From Leifsonia sp. ZF2019 (GTDB lineage Bacteria; Actinomycetota; Actinomycetes; Actinomycetales; Microbacteriaceae): a DNA stretch of 64,000 bases. This document shows, piece by piece, positions 1 through 6,896 of this stretch (positions are counted from its first letter, which is position 1; each line of letters opens with the position of its first letter). Made by a program: the position numbers and the translations under genes. The stretch is from contig NZ_CP065037.1 of assembly GCF_019924635.1 (NCBI RefSeq), forward strand, positions 1,674,001 to 1,738,000, written 5' to 3'. The notes beneath the pieces were generated by a model. The model ran no database searches, had not been told where the DNA came from, and was given only the letters and a program-made list of their open reading frames with translations.

Positions 1-968
1 GCCAGAAGCCGGCGCTTGCCGGTCGCGTCGTCGAGCGCCGCACGGTACTGCTCGGCGCGTGCGGGCACGTCGGCGAGCACCTCGAGCTTGCGTCTGGTGG
101 TCTCGAAGACGTCGTAGAGGGCGGAGGCCTCGCGGTAGCTGGACAGCGTGGTCTCCCAGCGCGAGAGTGCGCGCGGCTCGGTGAGAACGAACTGCTTGAA
201 CAGGTCGTCGATCGAGAACACACCCTTCGACGCCTGCGCCCGGCGCAGCAGCGTGAGGGCCTTCAGCTGTGACTCGTCGCTGCCGCCGATGCCGAGCTCG
301 GTGCACAGGCGAACGCGGAACTCGGGCTGCGAGCCGGTCACCAGGTCGCGGACGGGGTCGACGAGCCGGCCGAGCGAGCCGCGCGTCAACGGCGACGAGC
401 TGCCCGGCTCCGGCCGCAGCTCGGCCAGGCGCGTCAGGGGGAACTCGCCCTGTACGAAGACGTAGACCGTGGCGGCGGTGACCTCGTCCTGCGTCGCGGT
501 GTCGCGACCGAGCCACGCCAGGCGAGCGGCCGTGATCGTCTCGCCCAGTTCCGTGCGCCAGGTGATGGCCGCGCCGGAGGCGAAGGCGGTTCCGAGCGGA
601 CGCAGGAAGTGCGTGGTCGTGACATCGGAGCCCGCCTCGCGGACCTCATCGGTCTTACCGCGCGCGTAGCTGTAGACGGTCCGCTCCGACCGCTGGCGGG
701 TGTCGTCGCGCGCCGCCCGGTTGAACTCCTGGGGATTGGGCATGACGACGGCGGCCATCGCGTCGAGCACTGTGGACTTGCCGCGCCCCGTCGGGCCGAG
801 GATCGCAAGACCTCCGCGGCCGACGGGCATGGTGTGGAGGTCGTCGTAGCTGCCCCAGTTGAGCAGCTGCACCTGCTCGATCCGGAACTGACCGCTGTGG
901 ATGAGCCCGTCGGCCACGGGGAGGTCGTCGTCCAGCTGTTCGGGGCCGGTCGTCAGCAGATCGGTCAC
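1..968 (-). CDS. jetC: JetC, SMC-like ATPase of Wadjet system (5' part only)
   Basis: Read from the minus strand, an open frame begins with GTG at 968 and runs off the left edge (322 codons visible, no stop). Residues 58-66 form a Walker A of the SbcC/MukB type (GPTGRGKST), preceded by LNWGSYDDL, the typical N-terminal strand of MukB/MksF/JetC ATPases. The GTG overlaps the jetB stop by 4 bp (GTGA), which fixes the start and indicates coupled translation. In Wadjet systems JetC is the SMC-type motor of a JetABC complex that extrudes plasmid DNA before JetD cuts it. The coiled coils, Walker B and the expected jetD lie outside the window. Assignment rests on the Walker A plus jetA/jetB synteny. 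Confidence 0.85.
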   Translation of the reverse strand, partial: MTDLLTTGPEQLDDDLPVADGLIHSGQFRIEQVQLLNWGSYDDLHTMPVGRGGLAILGPTGRGKSTVLDAMAAVVMPNPQEFNRAARDDTRQRSERTVYSYARGKTDEVREAGSDVTTTHFLRPLGTAFASGAAITWRTELGETITAARLAWLGRDTATQDEVTAATVYVFVQGEFPLTRLAELRPEPGSSSPLTRGSLGRLVDPVRDLVTGSQPEFRVRLCTELGIGGSDESQLKALTLLRRAQASKGVFSIDDLFKQFVLTEPRALSRWETTLSSYREASALYDVFETTRRKLEVLADVPARAEQYRAALDDATGKRRLL

Positions 969-1684
969 GCGTCCACCTCCGTGGCGTCGATGCGGGTGTC
1001 GTCGGCGTCCGCCCCGTCGTCGCCGCGCAGCTCGGCGCCGCTCGCTTCCTGGAAGAGGCGTGTCAGGTGCGCGAGCTCGGTGGTCGTGACCAGCGGCACG
1101 ACGGCGGGTGAGACGACATAGAGATCGGGGTCGTCGGTCTCGGGGACGAGCAGCCCGATCCGCTCCATCGCCGCGATCGCCGCACGGATGCGCCGGTCGA
1201 CGCGCACCTCGTCGTGCGCGGCGTCGGTCTGGAATCGGCCGAGGAACTCGGAGATGTGGTCACGGCTCACGGTCACCGCGTCGTCGGAGGCGTCCGTGTA
1301 CGCGTGCTCCTGACGCAGCAGGACGAGCAGCAGCGACGCGTCGCGCGACAGCGGCTTCTCGCGACGGAGGAGCACGGGGGCGCCGTCCTCGGCGCTCTGC
1401 CGCTTGAACGCCACCTCGTGGTCGCGGTCGATCGACAAGGTGAGGAAGATCTCCTCAAGACGGGTGCGCACCTCGTCCTCGTGATCGATCAGCCCGCCCC
1501 ACGCCTCCGGATGCGTCGAACGGGTGATGAACCGGCTGGTCAACAGGGCGACCAGTGCGCGCCGGGCGGCGAGCGGGAGCCGCTCGTCGGCGGCGTCGCC
1601 GAACGCGTCGGTCGCGCCGTCGGCGTCGTTCGTCGCCGCCTCGGCCCCACGGTCCGATCCGGTCTCGGTGATGATCTCGCTCAT
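965..1684 (-). CDS. jetB: JetB, DUF4194 (MksE-like kite subunit of Wadjet)
   Basis: 239-residue acidic protein with the DUF4194 pattern: a winged-helix-like body (residues about 35-215) containing FITRSTHPEAW, LRREKPLSRDASLLLVLLR and a C-terminal acidic tail. DUF4194 proteins are the MksE/JetB kite-type subunits that bind the kleisin and the SMC ATPase. The first about 35 residues are low-complexity Ala/Asp/Thr and probably disordered. The ATG at 1684 overlaps the jetA stop (ATGA) and its own stop overlaps the jetC start, so jetA-jetB-jetC are translationally chained. Size and position match type I Wadjet operons. Confidence 0.85.
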   Translation of the reverse strand: MSEIITETGSDRGAEAATNDADGATDAFGDAADERLPLAARRALVALLTSRFITRSTHPEAWGGLIDHEDEVRTRLEEIFLTLSIDRDHEVAFKRQSAEDGAPVLLRREKPLSRDASLLLVLLRQEHAYTDASDDAVTVSRDHISEFLGRFQTDAAHDEVRVDRRIRAAIAAMERIGLLVPETDDPDLYVVSPAVVPLVTTTELAHLTRLFQEASGAELRGDDGADADDTRIDATEVDA

Positions 1685-3234
1685 CGTTCCGTCCTCCCGC
1701 CGCGTGCCGCGGCCGTCTCATCGTCCGCGCCGCCGAAACGGGATCGCGGGAAGGTCACCTCGCGGGCCGGCTCGTCCGGTACGTCGATGCGGACGGTGTC
1801 GGTGCCGTCCTGCACCGCGTCCCGCTCTGCGGCGTGGTCGAGGAGGCTGATCAGGAGGCCGAGCCGGCGGAACTCCGGCGGCGTCGCCGCGAAGACCTCG
1901 GCTCCGGTGACCGTGCCGCGCTCCGCCAGGAGGCGCTGGACGGTCTCCTGCACGGCGTCCGGTCCCGTCCCGACGGCGAGGCGCAGTGCGGCTCGCTCCG
2001 AATCGGGCAGCGCGTCCCTGCTCTCGGTCACGGCGACGCCGATCTCGGGCCGTTCGCCGCCGCGCCACACCTGGGTCTGCGTGATGTCGGTCAGCGCCCA
2101 CGGGCCGAGGCCGAGCACATCCTCCGGCACCGACACCGGTCCCGGACGCACCTGCGCCCAGTGCGCTCCCGCGGCGAGGGCCTGATCGGCGAGCGAGAGG
2201 AGGCGCTGGTGCCGGGCAGCGCCCGACCGGCTCAGGAACCGGCGCAGCGACGACATCCAGCGCAGGTAGGTCTCCTGCACTGTCTGCTCCTCCGCGAGGA
2301 GCGAGCCGATCAGGGTCTCCAGCTGCATGCGCTGGCGCTCGGTCATCCCCGTCGCGGTGTCCGGCTGGGAGAGCACGCGCTCGAGGTCGGCGCGCATGCC
2401 GTCGAGTCCGCGCGACGAGAGCATCGTGGCGAAGCCGCGGTACGCGCGCCCCTCCGGTGTCTGCTCGAGGAGGTCGTTGTCGCGGAGGTACTGCTCGACC
2501 AGTGCGCCTTTGCCGACCTGCTCCTCGGTCGCGCGGCGGGCGACCTCGCGGTGCCGCTGCTCGACCATGGCGCTGAGCCGGCGGAAGTCCTCGGGCAGGG
2601 AGGCGGTGAGGCGCAGCACCTCCCGCAGCTGGCGACGCACCGCTTCGCCGTCGACCGTCTCGAGGCCGCCCGCGGCGATGCGCTCGCGCCGGGCCTGCAG
2701 CTGCGCGATCTCGTCGTCGATCCGCGCGAGCTGAGTCCCGACGTCGGGGTCGGCCATGTCGGCGAGCTGGTGCACCGCGTGCGCGATGCTGCCGAAGCGG
2801 GCCTCCGACACGACGGAGTCCGCCTCCACCAGCTCGCGCACGATGCGGAGCGCCTGGAGGGAGTGCTGCGACAGGCGGTATTCGGCGCGCCCCTCGCGGT
2901 CGTGGGGCCGGGAGCGAACGAGCCAGCGGTTGTCGACCCAGGTGCGGCAGTAGTCGGCGGGGGCGGAACGGCGGGGGAGTGCCGCACCGTCGGCGGGCGT
3001 GTCCATGGCGGCGGCGTCGTCGGAGGCGGGGGAGGCGTCGCCCTCCGCGATCGTGCCGAGCGCCTCCGCCACCTTGCCGTGGAACCAATCGGCGGAGACC
3101 GGGCCGTCGGCGAATTCGAGGTGGCGTGAGAACAGGGGGAGGATCCACCGTCCGTTGTGGCTGCGCAGCAGCGCCCAGGTGGGATGCTGCTCCCAGGCGT
3201 CCGCGACGGTGTCGGCGGCGAGGGCCTCGTCCAT
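1681..3234 (-). CDS. jetA: JetA, DUF3375 (kleisin-like subunit of Wadjet)
   Basis: 517-residue DUF3375 protein, the first gene of the operon. Features include CRTWVDNRWLVRS and YRLSQHSLQALRIVRELV near residues 100-150, typical of the N-terminal winged helix of JetA/MksB-like kleisins, followed by long charged helices (residues about 180-330). The ATG at 3234 was chosen because GGAGGA lies 4 nt upstream and because the frame further upstream runs through the fMet tRNA and its terminator. Family length is about 480-520 residues, so the protein looks complete. JetA bridges JetC heads and JetB. The gene starts only about 40 bp beyond the terminator of the tRNA gene. Confidence 0.85.
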   Translation of the reverse strand: MDEALAADTVADAWEQHPTWALLRSHNGRWILPLFSRHLEFADGPVSADWFHGKVAEALGTIAEGDASPASDDAAAMDTPADGAALPRRSAPADYCRTWVDNRWLVRSRPHDREGRAEYRLSQHSLQALRIVRELVEADSVVSEARFGSIAHAVHQLADMADPDVGTQLARIDDEIAQLQARRERIAAGGLETVDGEAVRRQLREVLRLTASLPEDFRRLSAMVEQRHREVARRATEEQVGKGALVEQYLRDNDLLEQTPEGRAYRGFATMLSSRGLDGMRADLERVLSQPDTATGMTERQRMQLETLIGSLLAEEQTVQETYLRWMSSLRRFLSRSGAARHQRLLSLADQALAAGAHWAQVRPGPVSVPEDVLGLGPWALTDITQTQVWRGGERPEIGVAVTESRDALPDSERAALRLAVGTGPDAVQETVQRLLAERGTVTGAEVFAATPPEFRRLGLLISLLDHAAERDAVQDGTDTVRIDVPDEPAREVTFPRSRFGGADDETAAARGGRTER

Positions 3235-3271
3235 GTTCCTCCGCGCTCGAGGGCCACGAGACCCCGGGGTC

Positions 3272-3313
3272 AAAAAAGGCCCGGACCGGGGATTTCTCCC
3301 CGAAGTCCGGGCC
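3272..3313 (-). terminator. Intrinsic terminator of the tRNA-fMet gene
   Basis: A hairpin at 3278-3313 (arms GGCCCGGACC/GGGG and complement around TTTC) is followed on the minus strand by six T residues (3272-3277). It lies immediately after the tRNA 3' end and separates tRNA transcription from jetA. Confidence 0.85.
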
Positions 3314-3317
3314 TGTC

Positions 3318-3394
3318 TGGTTGCGGGGGCAGGATTTGAACCTACGACCTCTGGGTTATGAGCCCAGCGAGCTACCGAGCTGCTCCACCCCGCG
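3318..3394 (-). tRNA. Initiator tRNA-fMet (CAT)
   Basis: 77-nt cloverleaf with a CAT anticodon. Initiator hallmarks are seen: an unpaired C1-A72 end (CGCGGGG with CCCCGCA), and three G-C pairs at the base of the anticodon stem (GGG...CCC). CCA is encoded at 3318-3320. The D arm (GAGCAGCTCGGTAGCTC) and T arm (AGGTTCAAATCCT) are intact. Confidence 0.95.
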
Positions 3395-3497
3395 TCACAA
3401 GAAATGACTCTATCACGGCGCGGGGAGGCCGGGAAATCGAGCCGCGATCCCGGGCGCGTCCGGCGCGATTCTCCGCGTGGTAGACCGTCCGTCCCAC

Positions 3498-3503
3498 TAA
3501 AGT
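3498..3503 (+). promoter_or_regulatory. Candidate -10 box for the REC-PIG-L operon
   Basis: TAAAGT, 25 nt before the ATG at 3529. The leader also carries a ribosome binding site, GTAGGGGAAG, 3-4 nt before the start. I see no convincing -35 box, so this is only a plausible promoter for the seven-gene operon. Confidence 0.4.
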
Positions 3504-3528
3504 CGGGAGCAGGACGTAGGGGAAGCGT

Positions 3529-4593
3529 ATGGCGAGTGTTGCACAGAAGTACCGGGTCGTCGTGATCGAGGACGACCCGGATGTGGCCTTCTTCATGAAG
3601 ACCGTGCTCGAGAAGCGGGCGGACGCGGTGGTCGCCGCGGTGACGGACCCGTCGCGCGCGCTTTCGACCGTCGCCGACTTCGAGCCCGATCTGGTGCTGA
3701 CCGACATCGAGATGCCGGGCATCTCGGGGCTCGACCTCCTCAAGGATCTGCGCGCGCAGTACCCGGGGATGCCGGTCGTCGTCATGACGGCGCACGTCTC
3801 CGTCGACTACGCGGTCGCGGCTCTGCGCAGCCAGGCGGACGAGTTCCTCACCAAGCCGGTCGCGTCGGCCGACCTCGTGTCGATCGTGACGCGCTTGGCC
3901 GAGGAGGGGCGCACCAAGCGCTCAGCCAACCGCCAGCAGGTGGTCCTCGCGGTCGGAGCCCATCCCGATGACGTCGAGATCGGCGTCGGCGGCATCCTCG
4001 CCGCGCACCGCGACGCCGGCAACCAGGTGGTCATCCTGACCCTGTCGCGCGGAGCGCGGGGCGGAGACGCCAACGACCGTCAGCACGAGTCGCTCGCGGC
4101 CGCCGAGCTGCTCGGAGCGCGACTGTTCCTGGAAGACCTGGAGGACACCCGGATCTCGGCGGCCGACCCGACGGTCGGCATCATCGAGCGCGTCGTGCGC
4201 GAGGTGAACCCGGACATCGTCTACACCCACTCCGCGCACGACCGCCACCAGGATCATCGGGCGGTGAACGCCGCCGTCAGCGTGGCGACCCGCATCGTGC
4301 GCACGGTCTGCTGCTTCCAGAGCCCCAGCGCGACGATCGACTTCCGGCCGACCCGGTTCGTGCCGATCGACGGATTCACCGACGCCAAGCTCGCGCTCAT
4401 CGACTGCTTCCGCTCGCAGGACCTGCGCGCGTACCTCGAGCACGACTTCGTGCTCGCGACGGCCCGCTACTGGTCGCGCTTCGGCGGCGGCACCTGGTGC
4501 GAGCCGCTCGAGGTGATGCGCGACACGGCGGACATCTCCATCCCCGCCTCGACGATCTCGACCGAGGCCCGAATCCGAAGGACCGCCGAATGA
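3529..4593 (+). CDS. Receiver domain fused to PIG-L (LmbE-like) deacetylase
   Basis: 354-residue two-domain protein. Residues 8-125 are a CheY-like receiver: acidic pocket E14/D15/D16, phospho-acceptor D59, switch T87 and K109. Residues 138-345 are a PIG-L/LmbE deacetylase with AHPDDVE (zinc ligands H145, D148, catalytic D147) and HSAHDRHQDH (third ligand in 237-243). PIG-L enzymes are zinc hydrolases that remove acetyl groups from GlcNAc-type substrates. The fusion suggests phosphorylation-controlled enzyme activity, which is inference. It is the first gene of a chain of seven with 4-bp overlaps; its TGA overlaps the next ATG. A histidine kinase is encoded five genes downstream. No DNA-binding domain is present. 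Substrate unknown. Confidence 0.85.
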   Translation: MASVAQKYRVVVIEDDPDVAFFMKTVLEKRADAVVAAVTDPSRALSTVADFEPDLVLTDIEMPGISGLDLLKDLRAQYPGMPVVVMTAHVSVDYAVAALRSQADEFLTKPVASADLVSIVTRLAEEGRTKRSANRQQVVLAVGAHPDDVEIGVGGILAAHRDAGNQVVILTLSRGARGGDANDRQHESLAAAELLGARLFLEDLEDTRISAADPTVGIIERVVREVNPDIVYTHSAHDRHQDHRAVNAAVSVATRIVRTVCCFQSPSATIDFRPTRFVPIDGFTDAKLALIDCFRSQDLRAYLEHDFVLATARYWSRFGGGTWCEPLEVMRDTADISIPASTISTEARIRRTAE

Positions 4594-5588
4594 CCAGAGT
4601 TCTCGTGACCGGCGCGGGCGGGCCCGCGGGCGTCGCCGTCATCCGCTCGCTGCTGGCGAGGGACGACGTCGACGTGCTCGCCGCCGACATGGACGGCTGG
4701 GCGAGCGGCCTCTACCTGGTGGCCGCGGGGAATCGCCGCATCGTCCCCGCAGGCCGCTCGGAGACTTTCGTCGACGAGCTCATCACGATGTGCCGCACCG
4801 ACGGCGTCGACGTGCTGTTCTCGACGGTCGACGTCGAGCTGCCGGGGCTGGCCGCCCGCCGGGACGAGCTCCTCGCGGTCGGTACGGCCCTCGCGGCGCC
4901 GAGCTACGAGACTCTCGTCACCTGCCTCGACAAGCACGCCCTCGCCCAGCGGGTGGACGGCGCGGCGCGCATCCCGCTCACCCGGCTGCTCACTGCCGAG
5001 GGCGTCGCGGAGGATTGGGACTTCCCGGTCATCGTCAAGCCCCGCAGCGGTGCGGGATCCCGCGGCGTCCGGCTCATCCCCGATCGCGACGCGCTGGAGG
5101 GGCTGACGCTCGACGACAGCATCCTCATCCAGGAGAACCTGCCGGGTGAGGAGTTCTCGGTCGACGTGCTCGCCGGTCTCGACGGCGGCGTGATCGCCGC
5201 GGTGCCGCGCTCGCGCGAGCGCGTGGACTCGGGTGTCTCGATCGCCGGGCGCACCGTCAAGCGCGCCGAGCTCTCCGACACGGCGGCGGCCGTGGCCAGG
5301 GCGATCGGCCTCACCGGCGTCGCCAACGTGCAGCTGCGCTACAGCGTGGAGGGCGTGCCCGCGCTGCTCGAGGTGAACCCGCGCTTCCCCGGGGCCATGC
5401 CGCTCACCATTGCGGCCGGCGTCGACATGCCGTCCCTCCTGCTCGACCTGGTGCTGGGCCGCGAGGTGCCGTCGTCCGTCGACTTCCGCGAGCTCGCCAA
5501 CGTGCGCTTCCTCGAAGACGTCTTCCTCGACCCCGCGGACGTGCTGGTCTCGGAGAACGCGGCGCACGCGGACGAGCTCGACGAGTGA
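4590..5588 (+). CDS. ATP-grasp domain ligase, CarB-like
   Basis: 332-residue protein. An N-terminal Rossmann-like preATP-grasp fold starts with VLVTGAGGPAG (residues 4-14). The ATP-grasp fold follows, with the lysine K150 and Gly-rich loop SGAGSRG (153-159), hinge QENLPGEEFSVDV (181-193) and the Mg-binding EVNPRFPG (261-268). ATP-grasp enzymes activate a carboxylate as acyl-phosphate and join it to an amine or thiol. The CarB/amino-acid-ligase type is the nearest match, and the substrate cannot be told from sequence. The ATG overlaps the upstream stop and the TGA overlaps the next GTG, so it is coupled to the deacetylase and PHP genes. Confidence 0.85.
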   Translation: MTRVLVTGAGGPAGVAVIRSLLARDDVDVLAADMDGWASGLYLVAAGNRRIVPAGRSETFVDELITMCRTDGVDVLFSTVDVELPGLAARRDELLAVGTALAAPSYETLVTCLDKHALAQRVDGAARIPLTRLLTAEGVAEDWDFPVIVKPRSGAGSRGVRLIPDRDALEGLTLDDSILIQENLPGEEFSVDVLAGLDGGVIAAVPRSRERVDSGVSIAGRTVKRAELSDTAAAVARAIGLTGVANVQLRYSVEGVPALLEVNPRFPGAMPLTIAAGVDMPSLLLDLVLGREVPSSVDFRELANVRFLEDVFLDPADVLVSENAAHADELDE

Positions 5589-6361
5589 CCGGCGCACCCG
5601 CCGTGCTGGACGTCTCCGCGCTGCTGCGCGGCGATTACCACGTGCACTCCACCTTCTCGGACGACGCCGTCAGCACCCTCGCCGAGAACATCGCCGCTGC
5701 GAAGGCCGCCGGTCTCGCGCGTCTGCGACTCAACGACCACGTGCGCGCCTCCACCACCTGGGTACCCGAGTTCGTCGCGGCGGTCGCCGCAGAGCCGGTC
5801 CCGGCCGGGCTGACCGTCGTCACGGGCGTCGAGACCAAACTGCTGGACGTGTCGGGCGCGGTCGACATCCCGACCGACCTCGTGGTCGGGCGCGGCGGCG
5901 TCGACGCGATCGTGATCGGTGACCACCAGTTCCCCGGCACGGACGGCCCCTGGTCCCCGCAGGCGACGCGTGACCGGATCGCCGCGGGCCTCAGCGCGGA
6001 CGACGCCCTCGACCTGCTCGTCACCGCAAGCATCCGGGCGATGGAGCGCACCCCGCACGCACAGCTCGCCCACTGGTTCTCCATCCTGCCGAAGGTCGGC
6101 CTCGACGAGGCCGAGCTCGGCGCCGACCGGCTCGCCGCCTGGGCGCAGGCCGCGGCAGCGACGGGGACGGTCGTCGAGGTGAACGAGAAATGGGAGTGCC
6201 CGGGAGCCGACGCGATCGTCGCCCTCCACCGCGCGGGAGCGCGTATCGTTGCCTCCACCGACAGCCACATCGCGACCGACGTCGGGCGGTACGACCGCGT
6301 GACCGCGCTCCTCACCGCGGCGGCCGGCAAGATCGCGACCGAGGATGAGGACGAACAATGA
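5585..6361 (+). CDS. PHP-domain phosphoesterase
   Basis: 258-residue single-domain PHP protein. Metal ligands are visible in order: HVHS (H19, H21), D26, LNDHVR (D51, H52), a central glutamate in TGVETK, HW in AQLAHWFS, and STDSH near residue 225. This resembles histidinol-phosphatase-type PHP enzymes, which hydrolyse phosphomonoesters with a trinuclear metal site. It starts with GTG at 5585, overlapping the ATP-grasp stop by 4 bp. No other histidine-biosynthesis gene is adjacent, so a role in the local operon is more likely than HisK. Substrate unknown. Confidence 0.8.
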   Translation: MTGAPAVLDVSALLRGDYHVHSTFSDDAVSTLAENIAAAKAAGLARLRLNDHVRASTTWVPEFVAAVAAEPVPAGLTVVTGVETKLLDVSGAVDIPTDLVVGRGGVDAIVIGDHQFPGTDGPWSPQATRDRIAAGLSADDALDLLVTASIRAMERTPHAQLAHWFSILPKVGLDEAELGADRLAAWAQAAAATGTVVEVNEKWECPGADAIVALHRAGARIVASTDSHIATDVGRYDRVTALLTAAAGKIATEDEDEQ

Positions 6362-6513
6362 GCCCCGTCGAGCTGAACCGTGCCCAGCGCGCAGAGCTCC
6401 AGCGCGAGATCGACCAGAACCGCCGCTGGGAGCTGCGCCTGCCGGTCTACGGGGGGATCGCGCTGCTCGTCCTCGCGGCGATCGTCGTCGTCCGGGTGGT
6501 GTTCTTCTCGTGA
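6358..6513 (+). CDS. 51-residue single-pass membrane protein
   Basis: Small ORF, 51 residues. A charged amphipathic N-terminal helix (residues 5-26, rich in Arg, Gln and Glu) precedes one hydrophobic segment (residues about 30-49, GGIALLVLAAIVVVRVVFF). It was found from overlaps: its ATG overlaps the PHP stop (ATGA) and its TGA overlaps the GTG of the next receiver gene. Both junctions argue that it is translated. It may anchor or modulate the downstream sensor kinase or recruit the soluble enzymes to the membrane; this is inference. No family recognised. Confidence 0.75.
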   Translation: MSPVELNRAQRAELQREIDQNRRWELRLPVYGGIALLVLAAIVVVRVVFFS

Positions 6514-6896
6514 GCGGAGCGGTTCCCCGCATCGTCATCGCGGATGACGATGACGACATCCGGGGGCTCATGGTGATCGCGGCGAAGCGCGCCGGCGTGG
6601 AGGTCGCCGCAGCTGTGGACAACGGCCGCGCCGCCCTCGACGCGCTGCTCGCCGAGGACGTCGACCTCGCCGTGCTCGACATCTCGATGCCCGCATTGAA
6701 CGGCGTCGAGGTGGCGGAGGTGATCCGGGCCCAACGGCCCCGCACCCGCATCCTCATGGTCTCGGCGTCGGTGCAGCTACTCACGGATCACGGCGTCGTC
6801 GCCGAGCGGTCCGACGGCTTCATCGTCAAGCCGTTCAGCCCGCGCGTGCTGTCGGAGCGTATCCGGCAGATGCTCGAGATCGAGGCCACCGCATGA
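6510..6896 (+). CDS. Stand-alone receiver (CheY-like) response regulator
   Basis: 128 residues, receiver domain only. Acidic patch D12-D16, phospho-acceptor D57 (VLDISMP), S85, K107 (VKPF). There is no output domain, so signalling must pass through protein contact or phosphotransfer. The GTG at 6510 is chosen because it overlaps the stop of the 51-residue membrane gene by 4 bp and places the first beta strand at residue 7; longer in-frame alternatives would run through that gene. The ATG of the histidine kinase overlaps its stop, which pairs the two as a likely cognate set. Confidence 0.88.
   Translation: MSGAVPRIVIADDDDDIRGLMVIAAKRAGVEVAAAVDNGRAALDALLAEDVDLAVLDISMPALNGVEVAEVIRAQRPRTRILMVSASVQLLTDHGVVAERSDGFIVKPFSPRVLSERIRQMLEIEATA

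Noticed and set aside
3278..3313. tRNA-adjacent hairpin as an integrase attachment site
   Set aside because: It has the form of a plain terminator with a T tract, and no second copy of the tRNA 3' end or integrase gene is visible in the window.
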